A DNA stretch of 37,922 nt from Streptomyces sp. (GCF_019510245.1 NZ_JAEKKT010000185.1:1-37922), one strand, 5' to 3'; positions 1 to 8,001 are shown, counted from the stretch's first letter. Notes: generated by a model from the sequence alone, not told the origin. Translations and numbers: made by a program.

Positions 1-262
1 CCACCGGGTCACCGGTGACGAAGGCGACCGCCGTCGGACCGTTGAACAGGTCGTCGAGCGTCGTGATCCCGGCCTCGTTGGCCGCAATCTTGGTCAGCGT
101 GTTCTTCACCACGGCGTACTGGGCGTTCTCACCGAGCGACCGGCGCAGCGTCTTGAGCTGCGCCACGGTGAGACCCCGGTACTCGGTCAGCACGGCGGCG
201 TTCGAGCTGCGGAACTGCTCCGTCAGCTCGGCCACCGCGGCAGCCTTGTCGGGCCTTGCCAT
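1..262 (-). CDS. rplJ: 50S ribosomal protein L10 (5' part only)
   Basis: This is the N-terminal 87 residues of ribosomal protein L10, which anchors the L7/L12 stalk on the large subunit. The gene runs off the left edge of the window. The protein begins MARPDKAAAV and continues with the L10 hallmarks EYRGLTVAQL and VVKNTLTKIA, at about residues 27-36 and 51-60. The ATG at 262 is the natural start because the conserved domain begins immediately after it. rplL would be expected beyond the window. The gene is separated from rplA by a lipoprotein gene and its own leader, so it probably forms a distinct rplJ-rplL transcription unit. Confidence 0.95.
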   Translation of the reverse strand, partial: MARPDKAAAVAELTEQFRSSNAAVLTEYRGLTVAQLKTLRRSLGENAQYAVVKNTLTKIAANEAGITTLDDLFNGPTAVAFVTGDPV

Positions 263-321
263 AGAGCGTCGGCCTCCTTCCGGGTGATGAGGACCGCTCG
301 GAAGGGGCTGGGGAATACGAA

Positions 322-348
322 ACGCCCCGGCGCAGGCGCACGGGGCGT
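322..348 (-). promoter_or_regulatory. attenuator-like hairpin in the rplJ leader
   Basis: The 319-nt gap 263-581 holds no gene. Read on the minus strand it contains an 8-bp stem (ACGCCCCG / CGGGGCGT, 11-nt loop) followed by TTTCGTATT, about 60 nt before the rplJ start. Bacterial rplJ leaders often bind L10(L7/L12)4 for autogenous control, so this could be the 3' end of an L10 leader or an attenuator. The stem is seen; the function is inferred. I see nothing else clear in 349-581. Confidence 0.4.
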
Positions 349-581
349 AGCTCGACCGAGGTCACACACGCGAGGCATGCGTCTCCGGGAGCACTTCCAC
401 AGTCACCTGCGCGGGTCGTCCGCGGTTCAGCGGATCCTTCGGCCACCGCACGCTCTTGCGAGCACACGGTAACGACCAGCGGTCTTTGGCTTCTCCGGAA
501 GAGTACGGGACCTGTGCACTGTCGAGCAAATCGGTCCCCGGCCGACAGCGGCCCGGAGCTTCGAGGGGGCGACCCGGCGGC

Positions 582-1502
582 TCAGGAGGTCGGCCCGGCC
601 AGGCCCCGCTTCTCGAGGAGCGTCCCGAAGTCCTCGGTGTCCCTTGCGGGAGGCTTCTGGGCGCTGACCTGCACGCCGTAGTCGCTGTAGTGCGCGGTCT
701 GGGTCATCGTGCCGTTCGCCGTGGTGGCCTTCTCGGTCTTCTTGACCAGCAGGTCCCGGCCGTTGACCCAGATGTCGACCGTCTCGGTGCCGACGCCGGC
801 CTGGGTGAGCTGTTTCTTCAGGGCGGCCAGCCGGCTCGCCGTGAGGCTGCTGCTCCGCCCGGCCAGGTCGGCCACCTCCACGGTGCCCGCGTAGTGGGTG
901 GTGGCCTGGCCGTCGACCGTCTCCTCGCCGACCTTCTTCACGTCGCCGGAGGCGAGCAGCATCTGTATCGACTTGTTGGGCGTGGTGTTCTGCATCTGGT
1001 CCTTGAGCAGGGCGCCCGAGCCGCCGGCGACGGCGGCCAGGTCGTCGTACCCGTACCGGATCCAGTGCTTGCCGCCCGTCCGCGCGGCGAACGTGCCGCT
1101 CATCTTCGCGTAGTAGGCGTCGGGCAGATAGCGCGCCTCCATCGACGTCGTGCCGAGCCTGCGCATCAGCTCGGCCGTGCTGCCGCCGGTGCAGGTGATG
1201 GTGACGGTGCCGGATATCCCGTCGTCCCAGGCGAGGCTGCCGTCGGTGGTCATGGACAGCAGGAAGCCCATGGTCGTGGTGGTGCGGATGCGGGCGGAGT
1301 CGGCGTTGCCGGTGGTCTTCTCCGCGGAGCGCAGCGCGGCGATGGGGCGGACCCCGGTGGCGGCGCGGGCGCCGGCCCTGTCCTCCTTCTCGGAGCCCCC
1401 CGAGCCCCCTGAGCCGCCCGCGGAGCTGCAGGCGGCCACTGCGGCCAGTGCGGCCGCCACCACGATCGAGACCGCCGTACGACGTGTCCGCCGGCTCTTC
1501 AT
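582..1502 (-). CDS. LppX/LprG-like lipoprotein
   Basis: This is a 306-residue secreted lipoprotein. From the ATG at 1502 it has a basic start (MKSRRTRRTA), a hydrophobic stretch and the lipobox LAAVAAC at about residues 18-24, followed by a Gly/Ser linker. Starting here rather than at an upstream ATG places the signal peptide at the N-terminus. The mature part is rich in short beta-strand patterns with two-residue repeats such as ARIRTTTTMG and DIWVNGRDLLVKK. That pattern resembles actinobacterial LolA/LppX-fold lipoproteins, which carry lipids or sense the envelope. The substrate cannot be told from sequence. It sits between rplA and rplJ with terminator-like structure upstream, so it is probably transcribed separately. 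Confidence 0.8.
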   Translation of the reverse strand: MKSRRTRRTAVSIVVAAALAAVAACSSAGGSGGSGGSEKEDRAGARAATGVRPIAALRSAEKTTGNADSARIRTTTTMGFLLSMTTDGSLAWDDGISGTVTITCTGGSTAELMRRLGTTSMEARYLPDAYYAKMSGTFAARTGGKHWIRYGYDDLAAVAGGSGALLKDQMQNTTPNKSIQMLLASGDVKKVGEETVDGQATTHYAGTVEVADLAGRSSSLTASRLAALKKQLTQAGVGTETVDIWVNGRDLLVKKTEKATTANGTMTQTAHYSDYGVQVSAQKPPARDTEDFGTLLEKRGLAGPTS

Positions 1503-1597
1503 CCCGCCCACCCCCGTGAAGATCCCGTCCCCCCGGTCCCTTGCCCCGACGCTAACCCAGGGCACGGACAACGCGCCGGGAGTCGCTCGAACAACGG

Positions 1598-1633
1598 GAC
1601 GGGCCCCGCAACCGGGAGGTTGCGGGGCCCGTC
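1598..1633 (-). terminator. terminator after rplA
   Basis: A perfect 16-bp stem (1598-1613 with 1618-1633) encloses a 4-nt loop. It lies about 48 nt beyond the rplA stop and is followed on the minus strand by CCGTTGTTC. It also separates rplA from the lipoprotein gene. Confidence 0.75.
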
Positions 1634-1680
1634 CTGTGGGTGTCGCGTCCCTGACGCGGCTACCGGACCGAGCGCGGGGC

Positions 1681-2406
1681 TCAGACGGCGGCCGGGTCCT
1701 CCTCGACGAGGAGGTTGCGGGTGCGGTTCGGGTCGACCGGGATGCCGGGGCCCATGGTGGTGCTGACCGCGGCCTTCTTGATGTAGCGGCCCTTGGCGGC
1801 GGACGGCTTCAGACGGAGGATCTCCTCCAGCGCCGCGCCGTAGTTCTCCACCAGCTTGTCGTCGTCGAAGGACGTCTTGCCGATGATGAAGTGCAGGTTC
1901 GAGTGCTTGTCGACGCGGAACTCGATCTTGCCGCCCTTGATCTCGTTGACAGCCTTGGCGGTGTCCGGCGTGACGGTGCCGGTCTTCGGGTTCGGCATCA
2001 GACCACGGGGGCCGAGGACGCGGCCGAGGCGGCCGACCTTGCCCATGAGGTCCGGGGTGGCGACGACGGCGTCGAAGTCCAGACGGCCCTTCGCCACCTC
2101 GTCGATCAGCTCGTCGGCGCCGACGATGTCGGCGCCCGCGGCACGCGCGGCCTCGGCACGGTCACCGGTCGCGAAGACCAGGACCCGGGCGGTCTTACCG
2201 GTGCCGTGCGGGAGGTTCACGGTGCCACGGACCATCTGGTCGGCCTTGCGCGGGTCGACACCCAGGCGGAAGGCGACCTCGACGGTGCCGTCGAACTTGG
2301 TCGTGGAGGTCTCCTTGGCGAGACGGACGGCCTCGAGCGGGGCGTACAGCTTCTCCCGGTCGATCTTCTCGTCCGCAGCGCGAAGGGCCTTGCTGCGCTT
2401 GCTCAC
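1681..2406 (-). CDS. rplA: 50S ribosomal protein L1
   Basis: The 241-residue protein is full length for L1, the stalk protein involved in E-site tRNA release. Diagnostic stretches are FDGTVEVAFRLGVDPRKADQ near residue 38, GRLGRVLGPRGLMPNPKTGT near residue 127 and NLHFIIGKTSF near residue 170. It lies 81 nt downstream of rplK in the same orientation, as is usual for an rplK-rplA transcript, and is closed by a strong hairpin. L1 represses its own operon in many bacteria by binding the rplK leader; I could not confirm such a site here. Confidence 0.97.
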   Translation of the reverse strand: MSKRSKALRAADEKIDREKLYAPLEAVRLAKETSTTKFDGTVEVAFRLGVDPRKADQMVRGTVNLPHGTGKTARVLVFATGDRAEAARAAGADIVGADELIDEVAKGRLDFDAVVATPDLMGKVGRLGRVLGPRGLMPNPKTGTVTPDTAKAVNEIKGGKIEFRVDKHSNLHFIIGKTSFDDDKLVENYGAALEEILRLKPSAAKGRYIKKAAVSTTMGPGIPVDPNRTRNLLVEEDPAAV

Positions 2407-2487
2407 AACTTGCTCCTGTGTGTTCTGAAGGAGTCGTGGTGTACGGGCCGAGCAGGCCCTACCACGGTGGTTCTACGAAGGTGGGGT

Positions 2488-2922
2488 TCAGCCCTCGACC
2501 GTGATGCCCATGGAGCGGGCGGTGCCGGCGATGATCTTCGACGCGGCGTCCAGGTCGTTGGCGTTCAGGTCGGGAAGCTTCGTCTGGGCGATCTCCCGGA
2601 CCTGCTCCTGGGTGATCTTGGCGACCTTGGTCTTGTGCGGCTCGCCGGAGCCCTTCTCGACACCAGCGGCCTTGAGGATCATCTTCGCGGCCGGCGGGGT
2701 CTTGGTGACGAAGGTGAAGGAGCGGTCCTCGTAGACCGTGATCTCCACCGGGATGACCCAACCGCGCTGCGACTCGGTCGCGGCGTTGTAGGCCTTGCAG
2801 AACTCCATGATGTTGACGCCGTGCTGACCGAGCGCGGGGCCGACCGGCGGGGCGGGGTTCGCCGCACCGGCGTTGATCTGGAGCTTGATGAGCCCCGTGA
2901 CCTTCTTCTTCTTGGGAGGCAT
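2488..2922 (-). CDS. rplK: 50S ribosomal protein L11
   Basis: The 144-residue protein is the normal length for L11, the GTPase-centre protein that binds 23S rRNA helices 43-44 and is the target site region of thiopeptides. It starts [16 protein letters not shown], followed by [18 protein letters not shown], the proline-rich N-terminal domain that moves with stringent-response signalling. The C-terminus has the rRNA-binding pattern [20 protein letters not shown]. The ATG at 2922 is preceded on the minus strand by an AAAGGACCCGGAG purine-rich site. An intrinsic terminator lies between it and nusG, so rplK-rplA probably has its own promoter in 2923-3020. Confidence 0.97.
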
Positions 2923-3020
2923 AGCTCTCCGGGTCCTTTCATTTCGGGTCCTGCCTGCGCCAGGTTTCTCTCCTGGATGCAGGCATACCGCACAACGATA
3001 ACGGGTATGGATGCGCGGCC

Positions 3021-3068
3021 AAAAACGAACAGGTCAGGGGGCTCGCTCTGGAGCCGACCCTGACCTGT
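3021..3068 (-). terminator. intrinsic terminator between nusG and rplK
   Basis: On the minus strand an 11-bp outer stem (ACAGGTCAGGG / CCCTGACCTGT, 3029-3039 with 3058-3068) has an inner GGCTC/GAGCC stem. It is followed by TTCGTTTTT. The true T-run is unusual for this GC-rich window and makes it the best classical terminator here. It ends the secE-nusG transcript. Confidence 0.85.
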
Positions 3069-3176
3069 CTCACTTAGGGGCGCTCGGGGTACCCCCGGCC
3101 GAAGGCTGGGGGAGGAACTGCGCGAACAGCCCCCACGCACCTGCAGTCGAACGACTACCGACTCAGCTCTTCCGAC

Positions 3177-4019
3177 TCAGTTCTTCTGAATCTGGTCGAA
3201 CGAAAGCTCCACCGGCGTCTCACGCCCGAAGATCTCCACCAGACCCTTGACCTTCTTGGAGTCCGGGTTGATCTCGTTGATCGTCGCCTGCAGCGTGGCG
3301 AACGGACCGTCGGTCACCGTCACCGAGTCGCCCACCTCGAAGTCCAGCACCTGGACCTCGACCTTGCGCTGCGGCACCGGCTTGCCCTCGGCCTCCGCCG
3401 CCTCGCGCGCCGCCTTCTCCTCGGCCTCCGGCGCGAGCATCTTGACGATCTCGTCCAGGGTCAGCGGGTACGGGTCGTACGCGTTGCCGACGAAGCCGGT
3501 GACACCGGGGGTGTTGCGGACGACACCCCACGACTCGTTGGTCAGGTCCATGCGGACGAGCACGTAACCGGGCAGCTTGTTCTGCTTGATCGTCTTGCGG
3601 TCGCCGTTCTTGATCTGGACGACCTCTTCCTGCGGCACCTCGGCCTGGAAGATGTAGTCCTCGACGTTCAGCGAGACGGCGCGCTGCTCCAGGTTGGTCT
3701 TCACGCGGTTCTCGTAGCCGGCGTACGTGTGGATGACGTACCACTCGCCGGGGAGCAGGCGCAGCTCCTCGCGGAGCGCCTGGACGGGGTCGACCGGCTC
3801 GGCCGGCGCTTCCTCGAGAGCCTCCTCGACCTCGTCGGCGTCCTCGTCCTCCGCCGTGTCCTCGTCCTCGACGTGGACCGCGGTCTCCTCGGCCGGCTCC
3901 CCCAGTTCGGCCTCGGCAGCCTCGAACTCGTCCTGCTCGTCCGCGCCCTCGACGATGTCCAGCTCGTCCTCGACGGCCTCTTCGGGCTCGACGGCGTCGT
4001 TCAGGTTCGGGTCAGACAC
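3177..4019 (-). CDS. nusG: transcription elongation/antitermination factor NusG
   Basis: A 280-residue NusG. The NGN domain begins near residue 92 with EWYVIHTYAGYENRVKTNLE. The C-terminal KOW domain is VGDSVTVTDGPFATLQATI near residue 230, followed by FGRETPVELSFDQI. NusG couples RNA polymerase to ribosomes or Rho. The first ~90 residues are a strongly acidic extension rich in Glu, Asp and Ala that is absent from the ~180-residue E. coli protein but usual in actinomycetes. The gene follows secE in the conserved secE-nusG pair. A hairpin with a short T-run sits between the two, so nusG expression may be tuned by read-through. Confidence 0.96.
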   Translation of the reverse strand: MSDPNLNDAVEPEEAVEDELDIVEGADEQDEFEAAEAELGEPAEETAVHVEDEDTAEDEDADEVEEALEEAPAEPVDPVQALREELRLLPGEWYVIHTYAGYENRVKTNLEQRAVSLNVEDYIFQAEVPQEEVVQIKNGDRKTIKQNKLPGYVLVRMDLTNESWGVVRNTPGVTGFVGNAYDPYPLTLDEIVKMLAPEAEEKAAREAAEAEGKPVPQRKVEVQVLDFEVGDSVTVTDGPFATLQATINEINPDSKKVKGLVEIFGRETPVELSFDQIQKN

Positions 4020-4060
4020 GATGGCTGCTTCTTCCTGGATACATAGGGGTGGAACATGCG

Positions 4061-4087
4061 AAAACGGGCGCCGGTACCACGGCGCCC
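4061..4087 (-). terminator. hairpin between secE and nusG
   Basis: On the minus strand an 8-bp stem GGGCGCCG / CGGCGCCC with a 6-nt loop is followed by GTTTTCGC. It lies inside the secE-nusG intergenic gap. It is a terminator or attenuator candidate that could lower nusG relative to secE; processing is an alternative. Confidence 0.5.
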
Positions 4088-4099
4088 TTCGCTCTGTGC

Positions 4100-4381
4100 T
4101 CAGCCGAAGACGTACTTGGCCGCGTGGTTGAGTCCATAGTCAATCACGGTCACCAGAGCAATCATGATGGCGACGAAGAAGATCACCACGGTGGTGTACG
4201 ACGTCAGCTGGTTACGAGTCGGCCAGACGACCTTGCGGAGCTCCGCGATGATCTGGCGGTAGAAAGTGGCAAGGCGCTTCAGCGGGCCCTTCTTGGCACG
4301 CTTGCCGCCCTTGCGGCCCTTCTTGGACTCCTGCACCTCATCGGCATCAGGCGTGTCGATGGAGCCCACGGCGTCCGTCAT
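4100..4381 (-). CDS. secE: preprotein translocase subunit SecE
   Basis: The 93-residue protein is a short-form SecE, the clamp subunit of the SecYEG channel. The basic N-terminal half (KKGRKGGKRAKKGPLKR, residues ~20-36) precedes the family signature RKVVWPTRNQL near residue 52. A single C-terminal membrane helix follows (YTTVVIFFVAIMIALVTVI). The position between tRNA-Trp and nusG is the usual actinobacterial arrangement. Confidence 0.95.
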   Translation of the reverse strand: MTDAVGSIDTPDADEVQESKKGRKGGKRAKKGPLKRLATFYRQIIAELRKVVWPTRNQLTSYTTVVIFFVAIMIALVTVIDYGLNHAAKYVFG

Positions 4382-4490
4382 TCGTCCTCACCTGGTCCCG
4401 GGTCATGGCCGTGCCGCGCCCGGTTTCTGGAGCCGCACGGCGGTGCAATGCTTGTACGTACATGCGCACACATCCTGGCGGTGTGTGTAG

Positions 4491-4563
4491 CAGGGCCGGA
4501 GGGACTTGAACCCCCAACCGCCGGTTTTGGAGACCGGTGCTCTACCAATTGAGCTACGACCCT
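4491..4563 (-). tRNA. trpT: tRNA-Trp (CCA anticodon)
   Basis: A 73-nt cloverleaf on the minus strand. The acceptor AGGGTCG pairs with CGGCCCT, the anticodon stem CCGGT/ACCGG encloses CTCCAAA with anticodon CCA, and the T-loop is GTTCAAGTC. The discriminator is G, as in bacterial tRNA-Trp. CCA is not encoded. It precedes secE by about 110 nt. Confidence 0.96.
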
Positions 4564-4648
4564 TTGTGTGTCCCCCAACGTACCGCATGCGACCCGGTGC
4601 TCGGTGTGCACCGGCCCAGGCACGGCTGTCGAAGGCCAACGAGGTGAG

Positions 4649-4678
4649 AGTGTACGTGGTCCGCGGCGCCGCGTCGAA
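4649..4678 (-). promoter_or_regulatory. possible sigma70-type promoter ahead of tRNA-Trp/secE
   Basis: On the minus strand TTCGAC (4673-4678) and TACACT (4649-4654) are spaced by 18 bp. This is close to the vegetative Streptomyces consensus. It lies about 85 nt upstream of mature tRNA-Trp. Assigned only on consensus match. Confidence 0.35.
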
Positions 4679-4824
4679 CAGAAAGCGGCAAGCCTGGTGG
4701 GCCGTACGGAAGATCGTCCTGGCCGCGGGCCGGATCCGCACGCTTGTTCATGGTTCGGCCCGTAGTTGTTCAGTCCGTGAAACCGGCGTGCCGGGCAGGT
4801 TTCCGGTCTGAAACGATGGGCCCC

Positions 4825-6051
4825 ATGAGCGCTGCAACCCCTCCCACCGAGCGCCGGGTCTCCGCCCGAGTCGGCGCGATCTCCGAGTCCGCCACCCTCG
4901 CCGTGGACGCCAAGGCCAAGGCCCTGAAGGCCGCCGGGCGCCCGGTGATCGGCTTCGGCGCCGGTGAGCCCGACTTCCCGACGCCGGACTACATCGTCGA
5001 GGCCGCCATCGAGGCCTGCAGGAACCCGAAGTACCACCGCTACACCCCGGCCGGCGGTCTGCCCGAGCTGAAGACCGCGATCGCCGCGAAGACGCTGCGG
5101 GACTCCGGCTACGAGGTCGACGCCTCCCAGGTCCTCGTCACCAACGGCGGCAAGCAGGCCATCTACGAGGCCTTCGCCGCGATCCTCGACCCGGGCGACG
5201 AGGTCATCGTCCCCGCCCCGTACTGGACGACGTACCCGGAGTCCATCCGCCTGGCCGGCGGTGTCCCGGTCGAGGTCGTGGCGGACGAGACCACCGGCTA
5301 CCGCGTCTCCGTGGAGCAGCTGGAGGCGGCCCGCACCGAGAAGACGAAGGTCGTGCTCTTCGTCTCCCCGTCGAACCCGACCGGCGCGGTCTACAGCGAG
5401 GCCGAGACCGAGGCGATCGGCCGCTGGGCCGTGGAGCACGGTCTGTGGGTCCTCACGGACGAGATCTACGAGCACCTGGTCTACGGCGACGCGAAGTTCA
5501 CCTCGCTGCCGGCGATCCTGCCCGAACTGCGCGACAAGTGCATCGTCGTCAACGGGGTGGCGAAGACGTACGCCATGACCGGCTGGCGGGTCGGCTGGGT
5601 CATCGGCCCCAAGGACGTCGTCAAGGCGGCCACGAACCTCCAGTCGCACGCCACGTCGAACGTCTCCAACGTGGCGCAGGTCGCCGCCCTGGCCGCCGTC
5701 ACCGGTGACCTGGAGGCCGTGGCGAAGATGCGCGAGGCCTTCGACCGGCGCCGCCAGACCGTCGTCCGGATGCTCAACGAGATCGACGGCGTGGTCTGCC
5801 CCGAGCCCGAGGGCGCCTTCTACGCCTACCCGTCGGTCAAGGCGCTGCTCGGCAAGGAGATCCGCGGGAAGCGCCCCCAGGACTCGGTCGAGCTGGCCGC
5901 GCTGATCCTGGAGGAGGCCGAGGTCGCGGTCGTCCCCGGCGAGGCCTTCGGCACGCCCGGCTACCTGCGCCTGTCGTACGCGCTCGGTGACGAGGACCTC
6001 GTCGAGGGCGTGAGCCGGATGCAGAAGCTGCTGGCCGAGGCGAAGGACTGA
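4825..6051 (+). CDS. aspC: pyridoxal-phosphate aspartate/aromatic aminotransferase (class I)
   Basis: A 408-residue fold-type I aminotransferase that interconverts aspartate and oxaloacetate with 2-oxoglutarate as partner. Family marks are GFGAGEPDFPTP near residue 45, the substrate loop KYHRYTPAGG near residue 73, and VSPSNPTGAVYSEAE near residue 183. Lys247 in GVAKTYAMTGWRVGW would form the Schiff base. RLSYALGDEDL near the C-terminus carries the carboxylate-binding Arg. The ATG at 4825 gives MSAATPPTERRV; an in-frame ATG at 4816 is the alternative. It is divergent from tRNA-Trp and is followed by a strong terminator, so it is monocistronic. Aromatic substrates cannot be excluded. Confidence 0.93.
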   Translation: MSAATPPTERRVSARVGAISESATLAVDAKAKALKAAGRPVIGFGAGEPDFPTPDYIVEAAIEACRNPKYHRYTPAGGLPELKTAIAAKTLRDSGYEVDASQVLVTNGGKQAIYEAFAAILDPGDEVIVPAPYWTTYPESIRLAGGVPVEVVADETTGYRVSVEQLEAARTEKTKVVLFVSPSNPTGAVYSEAETEAIGRWAVEHGLWVLTDEIYEHLVYGDAKFTSLPAILPELRDKCIVVNGVAKTYAMTGWRVGWVIGPKDVVKAATNLQSHATSNVSNVAQVAALAAVTGDLEAVAKMREAFDRRRQTVVRMLNEIDGVVCPEPEGAFYAYPSVKALLGKEIRGKRPQDSVELAALILEEAEVAVVPGEAFGTPGYLRLSYALGDEDLVEGVSRMQKLLAEAKD

Positions 6052-6079
6052 CGTCCTCTCGGCGCTCCACGCGCGCGTG

Positions 6080-6109
6080 CGGGCCGTCTCCCTGCGGGGA
6101 GGCGGCCCG
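6080..6109 (+). terminator. terminator after aspC
   Basis: A 13-bp stem with one G-U pair (6080-6092 with 6097-6109) and a TGCG tetraloop is followed by TTCTCG. It lies 28 nt past the aspC stop. Confidence 0.7.
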
Positions 6110-6183
6110 TTCTCGTGTGCGAGCAAGGCCACTAATGGGGAATCCGCTACCGGTACGGCAGGTGCGTACGGCAGGATCCTGGA

Positions 6184-7224
6184 ATGGAGCACGTACGTGA
6201 TGTCTCTGAGCTGCCGAAAGCTCATCTGCATCTGCACTTCACCGGTTCGATGCGGCCGGGAACCGTCCTGGAACTGGCCGACAAGCACGGCGTACGCCTC
6301 CCCGAGGCGCTGACCGAGGCCCTGACCAGCGGCGAACCACCGAGACTGCGGGCCACCGACGAGCGGGGCTGGTTCCGCTTCCAGCGGCTGTACGACGCTG
6401 CGCGCTCCTGCCTGAGAGAACCCGAGGACATCCAGCGCCTGGTCCGGGAGGCCGCCGAGGAGGACCTGAGAGACGGTTCGCGCTGGCTGGAGATCCAGGT
6501 GGACCCGACGTCGTACGCCCCGCGCCTCGGCGGTCTGATCCCGGCCCTGGAGATCATCCTGGACGCGGTGGAGACGACCTCCCGGGAGACCGGCCTCGGT
6601 ATGCGTGTCCTGGTGGCCGCGAACCGCATGAAGCACCCCCTGGACGCGCGCACGCTGGCCCGGCTCGCCGTCCGGTACGCGGACCGGGGCGTGGTCGGCT
6701 TCGGGCTGTCGAACGACGAGCGGCGGGGCATGGCGAGGGACTTCGACCGGGCGTTCCACATCGCCCGCGAGGGCGGGCTGCTGGCGGCCCCGCACGGCGG
6801 CGAACTGACCGGGCCGGCGTCGGTGCGGGACTGCCTGGACGACCTGCACGCCTCCCGGATCGGGCACGGCGTCCGGGCGGCGGAGGACCCGAGGCTGCTC
6901 AAGCGCCTGGCGGACCGGGAGATCACCTGCGAGGTGTGCCCGGCCTCCAACGTGGCCCTGGGCGTCTACGAGAAGCCCGAGGACGTCCCGCTGCGCACCC
7001 TCTTCGAGGCGGGCGTGCCGATGGCCCTGGGCGCCGACGACCCGCTCCTGTTCGGGTCCCGGCTGGCCGCGCAGTACGACATCGCGCGCGTGCACCACGC
7101 CTTCACCGACGCCGAACTGGCGGAACTGGCCCGTCAGTCGGTCCGCGGCTCGGCGGCACCGGAGGACGTGAAGTCCGGGCTCCTGGCGGACATCGACGCC
7201 TGGCTGGTCGCCCCGGCGTCCTGA
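6184..7224 (+). CDS. adenosine deaminase-family metallohydrolase
   Basis: A 346-residue protein of the adenosine/AMP deaminase superfamily, which deaminates purine nucleosides at a single Zn site. The metal-binding HLHLHFTGS is at residues ~14-22. HGGELTG near residue 203 carries the third His and the proton-shuttle Glu, GHGVR near 229 carries the base-activating His, and GADDPLLFG near 284 provides the tandem Asp pair. All catalytic positions that I can identify are present, so the enzyme looks active. Closely related actinobacterial proteins act on adenosine, 6-aminodeoxyfutalosine or adenine, so the substrate is uncertain. The gene converges with a tetR gene 7 nt away. Confidence 0.85.
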   Translation: MEHVRDVSELPKAHLHLHFTGSMRPGTVLELADKHGVRLPEALTEALTSGEPPRLRATDERGWFRFQRLYDAARSCLREPEDIQRLVREAAEEDLRDGSRWLEIQVDPTSYAPRLGGLIPALEIILDAVETTSRETGLGMRVLVAANRMKHPLDARTLARLAVRYADRGVVGFGLSNDERRGMARDFDRAFHIAREGGLLAAPHGGELTGPASVRDCLDDLHASRIGHGVRAAEDPRLLKRLADREITCEVCPASNVALGVYEKPEDVPLRTLFEAGVPMALGADDPLLFGSRLAAQYDIARVHHAFTDAELAELARQSVRGSAAPEDVKSGLLADIDAWLVAPAS

Positions 7225-7231
7225 TCTGCGG

Positions 7232-7858
7232 TCACGGGCGGGCGGGCTCCTCGGCGACGGAGAGCCCGCCGAGCAGGGTGCGGGCGATGCGGGCGGCGAA
7301 CGTGTCCACCGGCGGGCGCTCGCCGGTCGCCGTCGCCTCGTAGGAGAAGACGCGCTGGACACAGGCGCCGAGGAGCAGGGCGGCGGCCGCGGACGTGTCG
7401 GCGTCGGGCCGGATCCGGCCGTGCGCCTTTTCGGCGCGCAGGTAGCCGTCCAGGGCCTGCATCGGCACGTGCGGTCCCGCGCCGATGGTGCGGAGCGTGT
7501 CGTCGAGCCTCCGCTTGAGCTGCTGCTCCGCGTACAGGGACGCGGTGATCGGGAAGCTCTCCTCGTAGAAGAGGGCGGCCTGACGGGCGATCTGCGTCAG
7601 GTTGTCGTCCAGGCTGCCCCGGCCGGGTTCGACGGTGAGCTCGCCCAGGAGCGGGAGGAGTCGCGGCAGCCGCTCGGTGAGCACGTGCACGAACAGCTCT
7701 TCCTTGCTGGGGAAGTACTTGTAGAGGGCTGCCTCGGAGCAGCCGGCCGCCCTGGCGATCTCCTTGGTGGTGGCACGGGCGAGGCCGACGGTGCGCATCA
7801 GCTCGTGAGCGGCGTCGAGGATGCGGACGCGGGCCGGTTTCTGCTCCATGGCATCCAA
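7232..7858 (-). CDS. TetR-family transcriptional regulator
   Basis: A 208-residue TetR repressor. The N-terminal helix-turn-helix is ILDAAHELMRTVGLARATT followed by EIARAAGCSEAALYKYFPSK at residues ~33-52. The C-terminal ligand domain is divergent. The gene is transcribed away from an NAD(P)-binding protein gene whose start is 143 nt off. The shared intergenic region holds two strong dyads (7916-7964), so it probably represses itself and its neighbour. ATGs at 7858 and 7849 are both possible starts. The inducer is unknown. Confidence 0.9.
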   Translation of the reverse strand: MDAMEQKPARVRILDAAHELMRTVGLARATTKEIARAAGCSEAALYKYFPSKEELFVHVLTERLPRLLPLLGELTVEPGRGSLDDNLTQIARQAALFYEESFPITASLYAEQQLKRRLDDTLRTIGAGPHVPMQALDGYLRAEKAHGRIRPDADTSAAAALLLGACVQRVFSYEATATGERPPVDTFAARIARTLLGGLSVAEEPARP

Positions 7859-7915
7859 GGATCACATGCCTCCTTCCGGCGATTGCGGCGGACTTCCCGA
7901 GAACCCTTGACGGGT

Positions 7916-7935
7916 GAGTGAGTGCTTACCCACTC
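7916..7935. promoter_or_regulatory. TetR operator candidate 1
   Basis: An imperfect 20-bp dyad GAGTGAGTGC/TTACCCACTC, with 14 of 20 positions symmetric. It lies in the divergent tetR/oxidoreductase gap and shares the GTGAGTG/CACTC core with the second dyad. The centre-to-centre distance is 29 bp, close to three helical turns. Confidence 0.6.
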
Positions 7936-7944
7936 TAGAGGAGG

Positions 7945-7964
7945 GGGTGAGTGAATACTCACCC
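7945..7964. promoter_or_regulatory. TetR operator candidate 2
   Basis: Perfect 8-bp arms GGGTGAGT and ACTCACCC are spaced by GAAT, 38 nt before the neighbouring plus-strand start. This is the strongest dyad in the gap and the best candidate for the primary operator. Confidence 0.7.
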
Positions 7965-8001
7965 ACCTGAATCCCCGTCACTGTGCTGGAACGGAGCAGT
8001 C

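Noticed and set aside
1150..3063. 637-codon plus-strand frame opposite rplA and rplK
   Set aside because: Complement shadow of ribosomal protein genes whose identity is certain.
4378..7362. 994-codon minus-strand open frame across tRNA-Trp, aspC and the deaminase gene
   Set aside because: It is opposite well-supported genes and runs through a tRNA. The composition is that of a complement shadow.
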